Source of the DNA: Flavobacterium araucananum
GTDB lineage: Bacteria; Bacteroidota; Bacteroidia; Flavobacteriales; Flavobacteriaceae
Length of the DNA stretch: 64,000 bases
Assembly: GCF_002222055.1 (NCBI RefSeq)
Contig: NZ_MUGS01000006.1
Coordinates: forward strand, 194,270-258,269
Direction of reading: 5' to 3'
The translations under genes were made by a program, and so were the position numbers. This document shows positions 17,482 through 27,185 of the stretch, in pieces; position 1 is the stretch's first letter, and each line of letters starts with the position of its first letter. The notes below the pieces were generated by a model that searched no databases, had not been told where the DNA came from, and saw nothing but the letters and a program-made list of their open reading frames with translations.

Positions 17482-18249
17482 ATGACCACATTAATTATAG
17501 AAGACGAAAAACCAGCAGCGAGACTCTTACAACGAAAACTCGAAAAACTAGATATTGCTGTAGAAACCATGTTGCACTCTGTAGAAGAATCAATTCACTG
17601 GTTTACCAATAATCAACATCCGGATTTAATTTTTCTTGATATTCAGTTATCAGACGGTTTGTCGTTTGAAATTTTCGAAAAAATAAATATTCAGAGTGCT
17701 ATTATTTTTACAACAGCTTATGACGAATATGCTTTAAAAGCCTTTAAACTAAATAGTATCGACTATCTTTTAAAACCTATTGATGAAGATGACTTAGAAA
17801 TAGCGGTGACAAAATTTAAAGCCAGAATACCAAAAGCAGATTCCGTAAATCAAAACCTTCAGGTCGATTTTGAGCAAATACGCCAAATGCTGTCAAATCC
17901 TTTCGAGAAGAATTATAAAAAACGATTTACAGTTAAAATCGGACAACACTTAAAAGTAATTATGACTGATGAAATCGAATGTTTTTTTAGTGAAAACAAA
18001 GGGACCTACATTCATACTTTTGATAATCGAAACTATTTAATCGATTCGACTTTAGAAGTTCTCGAACAAGAATTAGATATGAAAGATTTCTTTAGGGTAA
18101 GCAGGAAATTTATTGTTCCGCTTACGGCAATAAAAGAAATTCAGGTTTATACCAATTCCCGCCTTAAAGTAATTTTACCTACTTATAAAGAAGATGAGGT
18201 AATTGTAAGCCGTGAAAAAGTACAAGATTTTAAAAATTGGTTAGGTTAA
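17482..18249 (+). CDS. LytTR-family response regulator
   Basis: This 255-residue protein has a receiver domain with the acidic pair in IIEDEKPAA, the phospho-accepting Asp53 in LIFLDIQLSDG, and TAYDEYALKAF and LLKPID further on. The C-terminal LytTR DNA-binding domain spans about 145-255 (FTVKIGQHLKVI through VSREKVQDFKNWL). It is the expected partner of the LytS-type kinase in the same operon. A strong terminator follows the stop codon. Confidence 0.92.
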   Translation: MTTLIIEDEKPAARLLQRKLEKLDIAVETMLHSVEESIHWFTNNQHPDLIFLDIQLSDGLSFEIFEKINIQSAIIFTTAYDEYALKAFKLNSIDYLLKPIDEDDLEIAVTKFKARIPKADSVNQNLQVDFEQIRQMLSNPFEKNYKKRFTVKIGQHLKVIMTDEIECFFSENKGTYIHTFDNRNYLIDSTLEVLEQELDMKDFFRVSRKFIVPLTAIKEIQVYTNSRLKVILPTYKEDEVIVSREKVQDFKNWLG

Positions 18250-18254
18250 AAAAT

Positions 18255-18284
18255 AAAAAAATCCTTCAAACGAAGGATTTTTTT
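18255..18284. terminator. Intrinsic terminator after the LytTR gene
   Basis: AAAATCCTTC-AAAC-GAAGGATTTT, flanked by A- and T-runs. It ends the signalling operon and can also serve the heme A synthase gene arriving from the right. Confidence 0.88.
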
Positions 18285-18300
18285 ATGGTATGATTTTTTA

Positions 18301-19326
18301 TTACTTGCTCAATCGATGCAAGGTAAAAGTCATGGCGCTTAAAAGAAAGAAAGCCATAATTTGATGAATTAAACCTAAAGCCAAGGGAACACTGTATAAA
18401 AGTGTAAAAACACCTAATGCAAATTGGATAAATACAAAAAGAACTAAAGTTTTTACCCCATTTTTTTGAGTTCGGCTAAGAGAGAATTTTGTGCTTTTGT
18501 AATATAAAAACAATATGAAAGCAACTACCACATACGCAAAAGTACGATGTACGAACTGAACACCACTTTTGCCTTCGATTAAGTTTTTTACCAAAGTTGG
18601 TTGTTCTATAAAAACGGAATCATGTATAAATTGCCCGTCGCTCATTAAAGGCCAATGGTTGTGAATTAATCCGGCATTTAATCCCGCAACAAAACCACCA
18701 TAAATGATCTGAATTAATAAAGCTACCAAGGCAAATCGCGCGATATTGCGAAGCGGAATTACTTTGGTAATTGTTTTTTCCGGATAAATTAAATCTAACG
18801 CTACCCACAAAGTATAAGCAAAAGTTATAAACGCAAAAGTAAGGTGCAAGGATAGTCTGAAATGACTAACATCAGGATTATCGATTAATCCGCTACGAAC
18901 CATAAACCATCCTAAAAATCCCTGAAATGCACCCATTGCCAAAAGGATGATACACTTTTTGACAGTAGCACGATCCAGTTTTTTTCTTAGTAAAAAATAA
19001 ACAAAAGGCACAAAGAAAACCAACCCGATGATACGACCAATAAAACGGTGAAACCATTCCCAGAAGTAAATAAATTTATAATCGGTTAATTGAAAATCGT
19101 TGTGGATGTTGATTTTTTGATACTCGGGAAACTTCTTGTATTGCTCAAAAGCTTCATTCCATTTTGCATCCGTCAAAGGAGGGAAGGTATCGGTTACCAA
19201 ATGCCAGTCTGTCATTGATAAACCTGAATTGGTCAAACGGGTAATTCCGCCAACAACGACCATTAAAAACAATAAAACACAACCTGATAGTAACCAAACG
19301 ATTACTGATTTATTCTCTTTTTTCAT
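18301..19326 (-). CDS. ctaA: Heme A synthase (CtaA/COX15)
   Basis: This 341-residue integral membrane protein has eight hydrophobic segments and the paired His motifs of the family: EWFHRFIGR, FRLSLHLTFAF, QFVHRTFAY and GLIHQIMAF. It oxidises heme O to heme A for aa3-type cytochrome oxidase. The GGITRLTNSGLSMTDWHLVT start region is typical. The CCA-adding enzyme gene lies 12 bases upstream in the same direction, so the two are likely one transcription unit without an obvious functional link. Confidence 0.92.
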   Translation of the reverse strand: MKKENKSVIVWLLSGCVLLFLMVVVGGITRLTNSGLSMTDWHLVTDTFPPLTDAKWNEAFEQYKKFPEYQKINIHNDFQLTDYKFIYFWEWFHRFIGRIIGLVFFVPFVYFLLRKKLDRATVKKCIILLAMGAFQGFLGWFMVRSGLIDNPDVSHFRLSLHLTFAFITFAYTLWVALDLIYPEKTITKVIPLRNIARFALVALLIQIIYGGFVAGLNAGLIHNHWPLMSDGQFIHDSVFIEQPTLVKNLIEGKSGVQFVHRTFAYVVVAFILFLYYKSTKFSLSRTQKNGVKTLVLFVFIQFALGVFTLLYSVPLALGLIHQIMAFFLLSAMTFTLHRLSK

Positions 19327-19338
19327 TTTATAATCTTC

Positions 19339-20772
19339 TTATTCTGTAACTTTTTTTAAACCCAGTTTTTCAGCTCTTTTGATTACAAAATCATAAGCAG
19401 CCTGATATTCATTTGGAATATCACCTTCTAGAATAGCCTCTTTTACGGCTTCTTTTAGAACTCCAATTTCGCGTGAAGGTTTTAAATCGAATATTTCCAT
19501 AATTTCTTCACCGGAAATTGGTGGCTGAAAATTACGAACATGATCGCGTTCTTCTACTTCTACAATTTTCTTGCGGACAATTTCAAAATTCTTGTGATAT
19601 TTTTTAAACTTCGAAGGATTTTTGGTTGTAATATCAGCTTCGCACAATGTCATTAAATTCTCTACATCTTCGCCGGCATCAAAAACCAAACGACGAACAG
19701 CGCTATCAGTCACAATATCCTCTGCCAGAACAATAGGACGGGAACTCATAATCACCATTTTTTGCACAAATTTCATTTTGTGGTTTAAGGGCATGTGCAA
19801 ACGTTCGAATATTTTTTTTGCCATTTTACCACCCAAAAATTCATGCCCGTGAAACGTCCAGCCTTGTTTTTTATTGAAACGTTTTGTTGGAGCTTTTCCT
19901 ATATCATGCAATAAGGCTGACCAGCGTAACCATACATCATCTGTATTTGGGCAAATATTATCGACCACTTCCAGAGTATGATAAAAATTATTTTTATGAG
20001 TATGACCTTCAATTTCTTCAACCTGATTTAGTGCCGTCAATTCGGGAAGAATAAGTTCTAAAAGTCCTGTTTGATATAAAAGTAAAAATCCCACAGATGG
20101 TTTATCCGTCGATAGAATTTTATTTAATTCATCGACAATACGTTCTCCTGAGATGATGTTAATTCTCTCAGCGTTTTTAGTAATTGCGTCAAGAGATTTT
20201 TTTTCGATTTCGAAACCTAACTGATTCGCAAAACGAATGGCACGCAACATTCGCAACGGATCATCAGAATAAGTAATACTTGGATCTAAAGGAGTTTTGA
20301 TGGTTTTGTTTTGTAAATCTGTCAAACCATTAAACGGATCAGAAAGATCTCCAAATGTTTTTTCGTTCAACGATAAAGCCAAAGCATTGATGGTAAAATC
20401 ACGACGATTTTGATCATCCTCGAGGGTTCCGTTTTCGACAACAGGATTTCTACTGTCAAAATTATAGGATTCTTTTCGGGCTCCAACAAATTCAATATCA
20501 GTGTCTTCAAATCGCAACATGGCTGTTCCGTAAGTTTTAAAAACCTGTACCTTAGGTTTTTTAGGAAGTAATTCAGAAACCTTAAGTGCCAATTCGATCC
20601 CGCTACCAACAGCAACAATATCAATGTCTTTTTTAGAACCGCGGTTTAAAAGTAAATCCCGTACAAAACCGCCAATAACATAACTGTCGACGTTGAGTTC
20701 CTGAGATGCTTTCGAAATAATTTCGAAGATTTTATGTTGTAAAGCTGTTTTATAGTTTGTTTGTATAGCCAC
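19339..20772 (-). CDS. cca: CCA tRNA nucleotidyltransferase with HD domain
   Basis: This 477-residue protein has the nucleotidyltransferase head (VIGGFVRDLLL, catalytic Asp pair in KDIDIVAVG), the flexible-loop and RNA-binding wording (RRDFTINALALSL, DPLRMLRAIRFANQLGF), and a C-terminal HD domain (WSALLHDIGKAPTKRF). It adds CCA to tRNA 3' ends. The start is GTG at 20772, followed by AIQTNYKTALQHK. No ATG lies upstream in frame before a repeat-rich gap. Confidence 0.9.
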   Translation of the reverse strand: MAIQTNYKTALQHKIFEIISKASQELNVDSYVIGGFVRDLLLNRGSKKDIDIVAVGSGIELALKVSELLPKKPKVQVFKTYGTAMLRFEDTDIEFVGARKESYNFDSRNPVVENGTLEDDQNRRDFTINALALSLNEKTFGDLSDPFNGLTDLQNKTIKTPLDPSITYSDDPLRMLRAIRFANQLGFEIEKKSLDAITKNAERINIISGERIVDELNKILSTDKPSVGFLLLYQTGLLELILPELTALNQVEEIEGHTHKNNFYHTLEVVDNICPNTDDVWLRWSALLHDIGKAPTKRFNKKQGWTFHGHEFLGGKMAKKIFERLHMPLNHKMKFVQKMVIMSSRPIVLAEDIVTDSAVRRLVFDAGEDVENLMTLCEADITTKNPSKFKKYHKNFEIVRKKIVEVEERDHVRNFQPPISGEEIMEIFDLKPSREIGVLKEAVKEAILEGDIPNEYQAAYDFVIKRAEKLGLKKVTE

Positions 20773-21164
20773 GAATTCACTAATTTTAAATAATACATTT
20801 CTATTCTTGAAGAGAATGAAACGTCTGCAAATTTACAACATAGAAAATGCCTATTATAATCTATTGTTGACTTTTTTGAAGAAATTCACAGTTTTAGTAT
20901 GCCAATTTTTATTAAAAGAGAAAAGGTTGCCACGAATTGCATGAATTTTCACGAATTGAATTTTTATGCAACAAAAAAAATAATGTAATGTGAGGAGAAA
21001 AAATATAGCCACAGATTAAAAGAATTAAAAGGATTAAAAATTCTGTTGAAATCTTTTTAATCTGTGGCAAAAAAAAAACTTTATAACGTCATAAAACAAA
21101 TCAATTATGATAACTAATTTTTAGAAATTCAATTTGTATTTTTGAATTCTATAAAAACGCACAC
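20773..21164. repeat. Repeat-bearing gap between cca and yaaA
   Basis: A block of CACGAATT/CATGAATT words lies near 20930-20966. An inverted repeat at 21008-21068 has GCCACAGATTAAAAG at one end and its near complement at the other. Both belong to the GCCACGAATT / GCCACAGATT family also seen near 29110, 31580 and 58200-58470. The yaaA promoter lies at the right end. No gene is visible. Confidence 0.6.
21137..21144 (+). promoter_or_regulatory. Promoter -7 element of yaaA
   Basis: TATTTTTG fits TAnnTTTG and ends 20 bases before the ATG at 21165. Confidence 0.5.
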
Positions 21165-21923
21165 ATGAAAATTGTTATATCGCCGGCGAAGTCTTTAAAT
21201 TTCGAAAAAGAATTACCTACTACTCAATATACAGAACCAGGTTTTTTGAAAGAAGCACGTCAGGTTCACAAAATTTTAAAAGAAAAAAAGCCCTCAGAAT
21301 TAGCTCATTTAATGTCAATATCAGATAAATTATCAGATCTGAACTGGAAGAGAAATCAGGATTGGAAAACACCTTTTACTCCCGAAAATGCACGTCCGGC
21401 AATTTATACTTTTGATGGAGATGTCTATACAGGTTTAGATGCATATTCGATTCCGTTAGAAAAATTAGAAGTTTTACAAAATAAACTACGTATTTTATCC
21501 GGACTTTACGGTGTTTTGAAACCATTGGATTTAATGCAGGCATATCGTTTAGAAATGGGAACAAAATTGCCTGTTGGCGAGTATAAAAATCTACACGAAT
21601 TCTGGAAACCAACTGTTATGAAAGCTTTAAACAAAGAATTAGAAAAAGGAGAATTGTTCGTGAATCTGGCGAGTAACGAATACTTCTCGGCAGTAGATGT
21701 AAAAGCTTTAAAAGTTCCCGTTATTACTCCGGATTTTAAAGATTATAAAGATGGAAAACTAAAAATTATAAGCTTCTTTGCCAAAAAGGCGAGAGGGATG
21801 ATGGTGCGTTATATTATTGATACTAATGCAGAAACTATCGATGACTTAAAAGGATTTAATTATGAAGGATATCATTTTGATGCTAATCTTTCAGAAGGAA
21901 ATCATTTGGTTTTTACAAGGTAA
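21165..21923 (+). CDS. yaaA: Peroxide stress protein YaaA
   Basis: This 252-residue protein matches YaaA (DUF328) over its full length: start MKIVISPAKSLNFE, then LYGVLKPLDLMQAYRLEMGTKL, FVNLASNEYFSAV and FFAKKARGMMVRYII. In E. coli YaaA lowers free iron during hydrogen peroxide stress and binds DNA. It is cytoplasmic and stands alone, with its own promoter and repeat arrays on both sides. Confidence 0.93.
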   Translation: MKIVISPAKSLNFEKELPTTQYTEPGFLKEARQVHKILKEKKPSELAHLMSISDKLSDLNWKRNQDWKTPFTPENARPAIYTFDGDVYTGLDAYSIPLEKLEVLQNKLRILSGLYGVLKPLDLMQAYRLEMGTKLPVGEYKNLHEFWKPTVMKALNKELEKGELFVNLASNEYFSAVDVKALKVPVITPDFKDYKDGKLKIISFFAKKARGMMVRYIIDTNAETIDDLKGFNYEGYHFDANLSEGNHLVFTR

Positions 21924-21929
21924 TTTTTA

Positions 21930-22460
21930 GGGACAAAGGTTTTTTAGGAAGGCTCAAAGGCTCAAAGGTTTTTTAGGAAGGTGCTAAGAGTCTAAGTTGC
22001 TAAGTCGCTAAGTTTTTGCCAGAGAGTCGGAGACTCGTGTTATATTGTAGGGAGGGATTTTAATCCCTTCAGGTTTGGATCATATTGTAGGGAGGGATTT
22101 TTAGGAAGGCTCAAAGGTTCAAAGGCTTAAAGGTTCAAAGGTTTTTAAGGAAGGTGCTAAGAGTCTAAGTTGCTAAGTCGCTAATTTTTAGCCGGAGAGT
22201 CGGAGACTCGTGTTATATTGTAGGGAGGGATTTTAATCCCTTCAGATTTGGGTCATATTGTAGGGAGGGATTTTTTAGGAAGGCTCAAAGGTTCAAAGTT
22301 ACAAAGGTTTTTTAGGAAGGTGCTAAGAGTCTAAGTTGCTAAGGAACGAAGTTTTAGCCAGAGAGTCGAAGACTCGTGTTATATTGTAGGGAGGGATTTT
22401 AATCCCTTCAGGTTTGGTTTAAATGTAGGGAGGGATTTTAATCCCTTCAAATTACGTTAA
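21930..22460. repeat. Three-copy 170-bp tandem repeat with GGGATTTTAATCCC hairpins
   Basis: Copies begin near 21981, 22154 and 22320 (GTGCTAAGAGTCTAAG), so the period is about 166-173 bp. Each copy also contains GAGAGTCGGAGACTCG-like words, CTCAAAGG blocks and one or two copies of GTAGGGAGGGATTTTAATCC, which includes the palindrome AGGGATTTTAATCCCT. The last palindrome copy is near 22430-22450. No coding potential is visible. Confidence 0.8.
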
Positions 22461-22474
22461 GATAAATTAAAATA

Positions 22475-22509
22475 AAAAAGCCGAGTCTATATAAATAGCT
22501 CGGCTTTTT
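22475..22509. terminator. Intrinsic terminator of the efflux operon
   Basis: AAAAAGCCGAG and CTCGGCTTTTT form a stem with a 13-base loop, 22 bases after the transporter stop on the minus strand. Confidence 0.85.
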
Positions 22510-22530
22510 CGTATTATAAATCAATTATTA

Positions 22531-24120
22531 TTAATGCATTGCATCAGCAGGGTTAATTTTGTTTTTTCCTTTTTTAATGAAAAGGATAATTGGTATACAA
22601 CATAAAAACATTATTCCAAGATACATGAAAATATCCATGTATGACATTACTGTACTTTGTTTCATTACTGAATATTCCAGAGCCTGATACGCTTTTTTAA
22701 GAGCAACATCGGCGCTATATCCTTTAGACATAAAGGCTCTTTGCATTCCTGCGATACGTTGCTGAACATCAAAATTAGCAGGATCTAAGTTGGTCAATAA
22801 ATTAACTCTGTGTTCCTGGCTCAAACGGGTGATAAAAGTGGTAATGATGGCAATACCAAATGAACCTCCTAATTGTCTCATCATTCCGGTAAAAGCAGCT
22901 CCTTCACCAATATGTTTACCTTTAAGGGTAGAAAGCGAAAGTGTTGTGATAGGTACAAAAAGTAACCCTAAACCAATTCCTCTTAAAATCAAAGGCCAAT
23001 ACATGTGTTCTACACCTGTATCTGGTGTCATACGGGTTTGCATCATGTAGGTAAAGAAAAAGAAAACTAAAAATCCTACTCCAACCATATATCCCTGAGG
23101 AACCCCTTTCTGGATCATGTTACCTACAAATGGCATCATTATCGCTGTTGTAATCGAACCTGGAATCAACAATAATCCGGCATCAGTTGCAGTCCATCCT
23201 AAAATAGATTGCGTATAGATAGGGATAATCAAAGTTGATCCGTATAGACCAAAACCTAGAATAAAACACATTACGGTTCCAATTCTTAAATTTCCATCTT
23301 TTAAAACACTTAAGTTTACAATTGGATGCTTATAGGTAAGTTCTCTCCAGATAAATAAAATTAATCCAAGAACGGTAACAACACTTAAAGTTACAATAAG
23401 CGAATCATTGAACCAGTCGTCTTGTTGCCCGTGTTCTAAAACGAACTGTAAAGATCCAATAAAGGCTGCTAATAATATAATTCCCCACCAGTCAACCTGA
23501 TTTGCTTTTAATTTTTCTCCGTATTTAGGGCTTCTTACGAAAGTAATTGCCAAAATAGTTGCGATAATTCCTAACGGAATATTGATATAAAAGATATAAG
23601 GCCAAGAGTAGTTGTCTACCAGATATCCTCCTAAAGGCGGACCTAAAGTTGGACCAACAATTACACCCATTCCGTAAATTGCCTGCGCCATACCACGTTT
23701 TGCAATAGGATAACTCTCGGTAATAATAGTTTGGGCTGTTACAAGCAAGGCACCTCCACCCATACCTTGTACAAACCTAAAAGCGACTAGTTCCCATATA
23801 TTACTGGCGTTACCGCATAAAAAGGAGCAAACTGTAAATAAGATGATAGAGGCCACAAAATAATTACGTCTTCCAAATTGCTGCGAAAGCCAACTCGTCA
23901 TCGGTATTACAATTACATTCGCGATTGCGTATGCTGTAATTACCCAAGCCACATCAGTTAAAGTAGCACCAAGGCTACCTCGCATGTCTGTTAGTGCTAC
24001 GTTTACAATCGTTGTATCTACAATTTCCAACAGTGCACAAAGTACTGCAGTAATCGTAATGATCACACGTCTATAACCGTATTCTACTAAATCGTCGTCT
24101 GCTTGTACTGCTGTTGCCAT
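22531..24120 (-). CDS. DHA2-family (EmrB-like) MFS drug efflux permease
   Basis: This 529-residue protein has about 14 membrane helices and typical DHA2 motifs: LEIVDTTIVNVALTDMRGSLGA near the start, SQQFGRR in the first cytoplasmic loop, and GVIVGPTLGPPLGGYLVDNYSWPYIFYINIPLG. It exports hydrophobic or toxic compounds with proton influx. With the HlyD and TolC proteins encoded just upstream it would form a tripartite pump spanning both membranes. It starts 4 bases after the HlyD gene stop. Confidence 0.92.
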   Translation of the reverse strand: MATAVQADDDLVEYGYRRVIITITAVLCALLEIVDTTIVNVALTDMRGSLGATLTDVAWVITAYAIANVIVIPMTSWLSQQFGRRNYFVASIILFTVCSFLCGNASNIWELVAFRFVQGMGGGALLVTAQTIITESYPIAKRGMAQAIYGMGVIVGPTLGPPLGGYLVDNYSWPYIFYINIPLGIIATILAITFVRSPKYGEKLKANQVDWWGIILLAAFIGSLQFVLEHGQQDDWFNDSLIVTLSVVTVLGLILFIWRELTYKHPIVNLSVLKDGNLRIGTVMCFILGFGLYGSTLIIPIYTQSILGWTATDAGLLLIPGSITTAIMMPFVGNMIQKGVPQGYMVGVGFLVFFFFTYMMQTRMTPDTGVEHMYWPLILRGIGLGLLFVPITTLSLSTLKGKHIGEGAAFTGMMRQLGGSFGIAIITTFITRLSQEHRVNLLTNLDPANFDVQQRIAGMQRAFMSKGYSADVALKKAYQALEYSVMKQSTVMSYMDIFMYLGIMFLCCIPIILFIKKGKNKINPADAMH

Positions 24121-24124
24121 TATT

Positions 24125-25204
24125 TTATTTTAAATGTACGTCTACGTCAACATTCATTCCTGGTCTTAGTAATTTTACTTTTTCAGGATCATTAGATTGA
24201 TCTAAACTAATTTTTACTGGTAATCTCTGGATTGTTTTTACGAAGTTACCTGTTGCATTGTCAGGAGGTAATAATGAAAAACGAGATCCTGTAGCAGGAG
24301 AAAATGAAGTCAAAGTTCCTTTAAATTCATAGTTTGGATAAGCGTCAACTTTTAAAGTAACTTTTTGTCCAATAATCATTTTATTTAATTGTGTTTCTTT
24401 GAAATTCGCTACAACCCAAGCTTCGGTATTATTGATGATATAAAACAAAGATTGTCCTGGTTGAACTAATTGTCCCGGTTGAATATCAACTTTAGAAACC
24501 TGTCCGTCGATTGCAGCAGTTACAACAGTATAACTAAGATTTAGATGCGCAACATCAAGCATTGTTTTTGCTTTTTTGATGTTTGCCGAAGCAACTTCTG
24601 TTTGTTTGTCTGAAACTTTAGATTTTGACTGAATTACAGATTTTTGGTAAGAACTTGCTCTTTGTTGTTGTTCTAAAACACGAACCTGATTTTCGGCTTC
24701 GTCTTTTGCAGATAAAGCTTGCTCATATTGTTGTTTTGTAATCGTGTGCGTTTTGTATAAGTTATCGTAACGGTTGTAATCGTTAGTAATTTGTCTTAAT
24801 CTAATTTTAGCACTTTCGATAGAACCTGTTGCAGATCTCATATTTGCATCAGAAACTGAAATATTTGCATTTGCACTTCCAATATCAGCTTTTGCAGCTT
24901 CGTATTGTCCTTCTGCACCTAATAAAGCAGCATTAGCTTCATCAATTTTCAATTGGTAATCTCTTTTGTCGATAGTAAATAAAGTATCTCCTTTTTTTAC
25001 AAAGTCATTATCTTTTACATAGACCTTACTAATATATCCCGAAACTCTTGGAATAATTGGATTCATTTTTTTCTCGATCTGAGCATCATCCGTTTCTTCG
25101 TGAGCCAAAGAGTGCATGTATTTTGTTATTCCGTAAGTTCCGCCCACTAAAACCAAAACGGTTAGTATAATGATGAATTTAGTATTTGTTTTTTTCTTTT
25201 CCAT
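24125..25204 (-). CDS. HlyD/EmrA-family membrane fusion protein
   Basis: This 359-residue protein has one N-terminal membrane anchor (residues about 9-28), a lipoyl half-motif (PRVSGYISKVYVKDNDFVKKGDTLF), a long coiled-coil hairpin (about 85-200) and the returning lipoyl and barrel strands (DGQVSKVDIQPGQLVQPGQSLF). It links the inner-membrane MFS pump to TolC in the periplasm. Gene order in transcription is TetR, TolC, HlyD, MFS, with 12- and 4-base gaps. Confidence 0.92.
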   Translation of the reverse strand: MEKKKTNTKFIIILTVLVLVGGTYGITKYMHSLAHEETDDAQIEKKMNPIIPRVSGYISKVYVKDNDFVKKGDTLFTIDKRDYQLKIDEANAALLGAEGQYEAAKADIGSANANISVSDANMRSATGSIESAKIRLRQITNDYNRYDNLYKTHTITKQQYEQALSAKDEAENQVRVLEQQQRASSYQKSVIQSKSKVSDKQTEVASANIKKAKTMLDVAHLNLSYTVVTAAIDGQVSKVDIQPGQLVQPGQSLFYIINNTEAWVVANFKETQLNKMIIGQKVTLKVDAYPNYEFKGTLTSFSPATGSRFSLLPPDNATGNFVKTIQRLPVKISLDQSNDPEKVKLLRPGMNVDVDVHLK

Positions 25205-25216
25205 GAGAGCTATCGA

Positions 25217-26545
25217 TTATATTTTAGAAAGATTGAATGATTGAGATAATTGTCCTGATACGGATAGTAATTCGTAATATTTTTGAATAATAGTTGCTTT
25301 AGACAAAGCTGTATTTATTTTGGCGCTTAATTGTTCTACATCCGCTTCAACTAAATCATTAGTGTCTGATAAACCGTTATCAAATTTATCTTTTACAAGT
25401 CTGTAGTTTTCAGATGCTTGTTGCAGTGCTTCGTCGTAAACTACGCTTTGATTAATTGCAAGGTCGTAATCTTCAATAGATTTTTGAACTTCTACTTTGA
25501 TACGATCTGTCATTACAGCTTCTGTATTTTTAACTTCTAATGCTCTGCTTTCAGCAGCTTTTACAGAAGCACTATTTTTTAGAATTCCGGACAGGTCATA
25601 AGACAAACCAACTCCAAAATTCATGGCATACCTTACAGTAATAAAATCTTTAAGATCCAAAGCTGTGTAACCGCCTAATAATGAAAGAGAAGGGTAGTAA
25701 CCTGATTTTGCTATTTTGATATTTGCTTCACTCGCTTTTTGTTGAAAACGAATTGCTTCCAAATCTTTTCTGCTTTCCAGTGCCAATGCATCAGATGTTG
25801 GTGCATTGCTGGTTTTTAGATTAAAGAAATCAGCTTCATTAACCTGAAGTTTTACACTAGGCTCCAATTTTAATAAAGTAGTTAGGTAAAAGTTAATGTT
25901 ATTGATGTTGTTGTTTGCTTCATCAATTGATAATTGTGTTTTAGAAACTAACAATTGCGCTTTCAACAAATCATTTCTTGGGATAATTCCGTTTTTTTCT
26001 AATTCTGTAAAGTCAGTAACACGTTGTTTTGCTTGTTTCTGATTTTCGTTTAAAAGATCTAACGTTTTTTGTGCCTTGTATAAAGCAGTATAATAAGTCA
26101 CTACATGCAAAGCAACATCTTCTTTTGTTTTAGCAGCATAAGAACTTTCGGCTTCGTATAAATTATCAGATGCTTTGATGCTGTTTTGAATTTTAAATCC
26201 TGCGAATATTGGTAAACTAAGATTTGCCATTCCCAACATTGCCTGATCCGGTGATGGAGTTGGTCCTGAACTTGCCTGATCGCCGCTATTGTGCATATCG
26301 ATTGACGCTTTTGTCAATCGTTGGTATTGTCCGGAAATTTTAAGATTTGGATATTGATTATTTCTAACCTCCTGTAATTCGTATTTTTTTGAGTTTACCT
26401 TAGTGTTGGCAAGCGTAACTTCGTTACTTTTTTCCCAAGCCATTTTTACGGCTTCATCTAAGGTTAAACTTGTTTTTTCTTGTGCTTCTATTGATGAAAT
26501 TCCGATAAAGAAAATACCAAAGAGCATTAATTGATTAATTTTCAT
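25217..26545 (-). CDS. TolC-family outer-membrane efflux protein
   Basis: This protein of about 442 residues has a signal peptide (MKINQLMLFGIFFIGISSIEAQ) and two repeated OEP halves of helical coiled coil, as in TolC. The start at 26545 is preferred to 26551 because MKINQ begins the signal peptide directly; either way the start overlaps the end of the TetR gene, which implies translational coupling. It provides the outer-membrane exit duct for the HlyD-MFS pump. Confidence 0.9.
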   Translation of the reverse strand: MKINQLMLFGIFFIGISSIEAQEKTSLTLDEAVKMAWEKSNEVTLANTKVNSKKYELQEVRNNQYPNLKISGQYQRLTKASIDMHNSGDQASSGPTPSPDQAMLGMANLSLPIFAGFKIQNSIKASDNLYEAESSYAAKTKEDVALHVVTYYTALYKAQKTLDLLNENQKQAKQRVTDFTELEKNGIIPRNDLLKAQLLVSKTQLSIDEANNNINNINFYLTTLLKLEPSVKLQVNEADFFNLKTSNAPTSDALALESRKDLEAIRFQQKASEANIKIAKSGYYPSLSLLGGYTALDLKDFITVRYAMNFGVGLSYDLSGILKNSASVKAAESRALEVKNTEAVMTDRIKVEVQKSIEDYDLAINQSVVYDEALQQASENYRLVKDKFDNGLSDTNDLVEADVEQLSAKINTALSKATIIQKYYELLSVSGQLSQSFNLSKI

Positions 26546-27164
26546 AAACAAGTAGAGCTTTTATAGTTTGTTGAATGTGCTTTGTAAGACTGTTTTTAAT
26601 ATAATCGTTGTATAACGTTTCGGTGTTTAAATTTAATAATTCCTCAAAAAAAGGTTTGTTCATATGAAAATGAAAAAATGTACCCATTATTGTTGGTGTT
26701 ATGAGCGGAATAATGACATCTTTTCTAAAAACCCCTTTCGATTGCCCTTCCTGAATGATAGTTTCAAGAGATTTTAAGTTCCCTTTTTTAAGTTCAGTAA
26801 AAGCAAGTAAGTTTTGTTCCCTCTTTTTTGAAGTAAGTTCAAAATGCAAAATTCTATAAATTCCTCTGTTACAATTGATTCTGTTAATGTAAATTTCGAT
26901 TAATTTATTGACTTTATCAAGAGGTTCTAGTTTTTCCTGCAATAAATTTTCGAGTTGTATTTTAATATCAGAAGTTTTATACAGAATTAGAGCTTCAAGT
27001 AATCGTTCTTTTGAACCAAAATAATATGAAACCATTGCAATATTTATTTTTGCATGTTTTGATATATCCCGTATCGATGTACCTTCAAATCCTTTTTCAG
27101 AGAATAGCTTTTCGGCAACTTCTAAAATTTGGATTTTTTTATCGTTTAATTCGATGTTTGACAT
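26535..27164 (-). CDS. TetR-family repressor of the efflux operon
   Basis: The start at 27164 (MSNIELNDKKIQILEVAEKLF, 209 residues) is preferred over a start eight codons upstream, since the family fold begins only after it. The N-terminal DNA-binding domain has KGFEGTSIRDISKHAKINIAMVSYYFGSKERLLEAL. It is the first gene of the efflux operon and its end overlaps the TolC start. Two palindromes on the promoter (27190-27224) are its probable operators, so the pump operon should be self-repressed until a ligand binds. Confidence 0.9.
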   Translation of the reverse strand: MSNIELNDKKIQILEVAEKLFSEKGFEGTSIRDISKHAKINIAMVSYYFGSKERLLEALILYKTSDIKIQLENLLQEKLEPLDKVNKLIEIYINRINCNRGIYRILHFELTSKKREQNLLAFTELKKGNLKSLETIIQEGQSKGVFRKDVIIPLITPTIMGTFFHFHMNKPFFEELLNLNTETLYNDYIKNSLTKHIQQTIKALLVYEN

Positions 27165-27185
27165 GGTATTGTTTCTAATCGGGTA

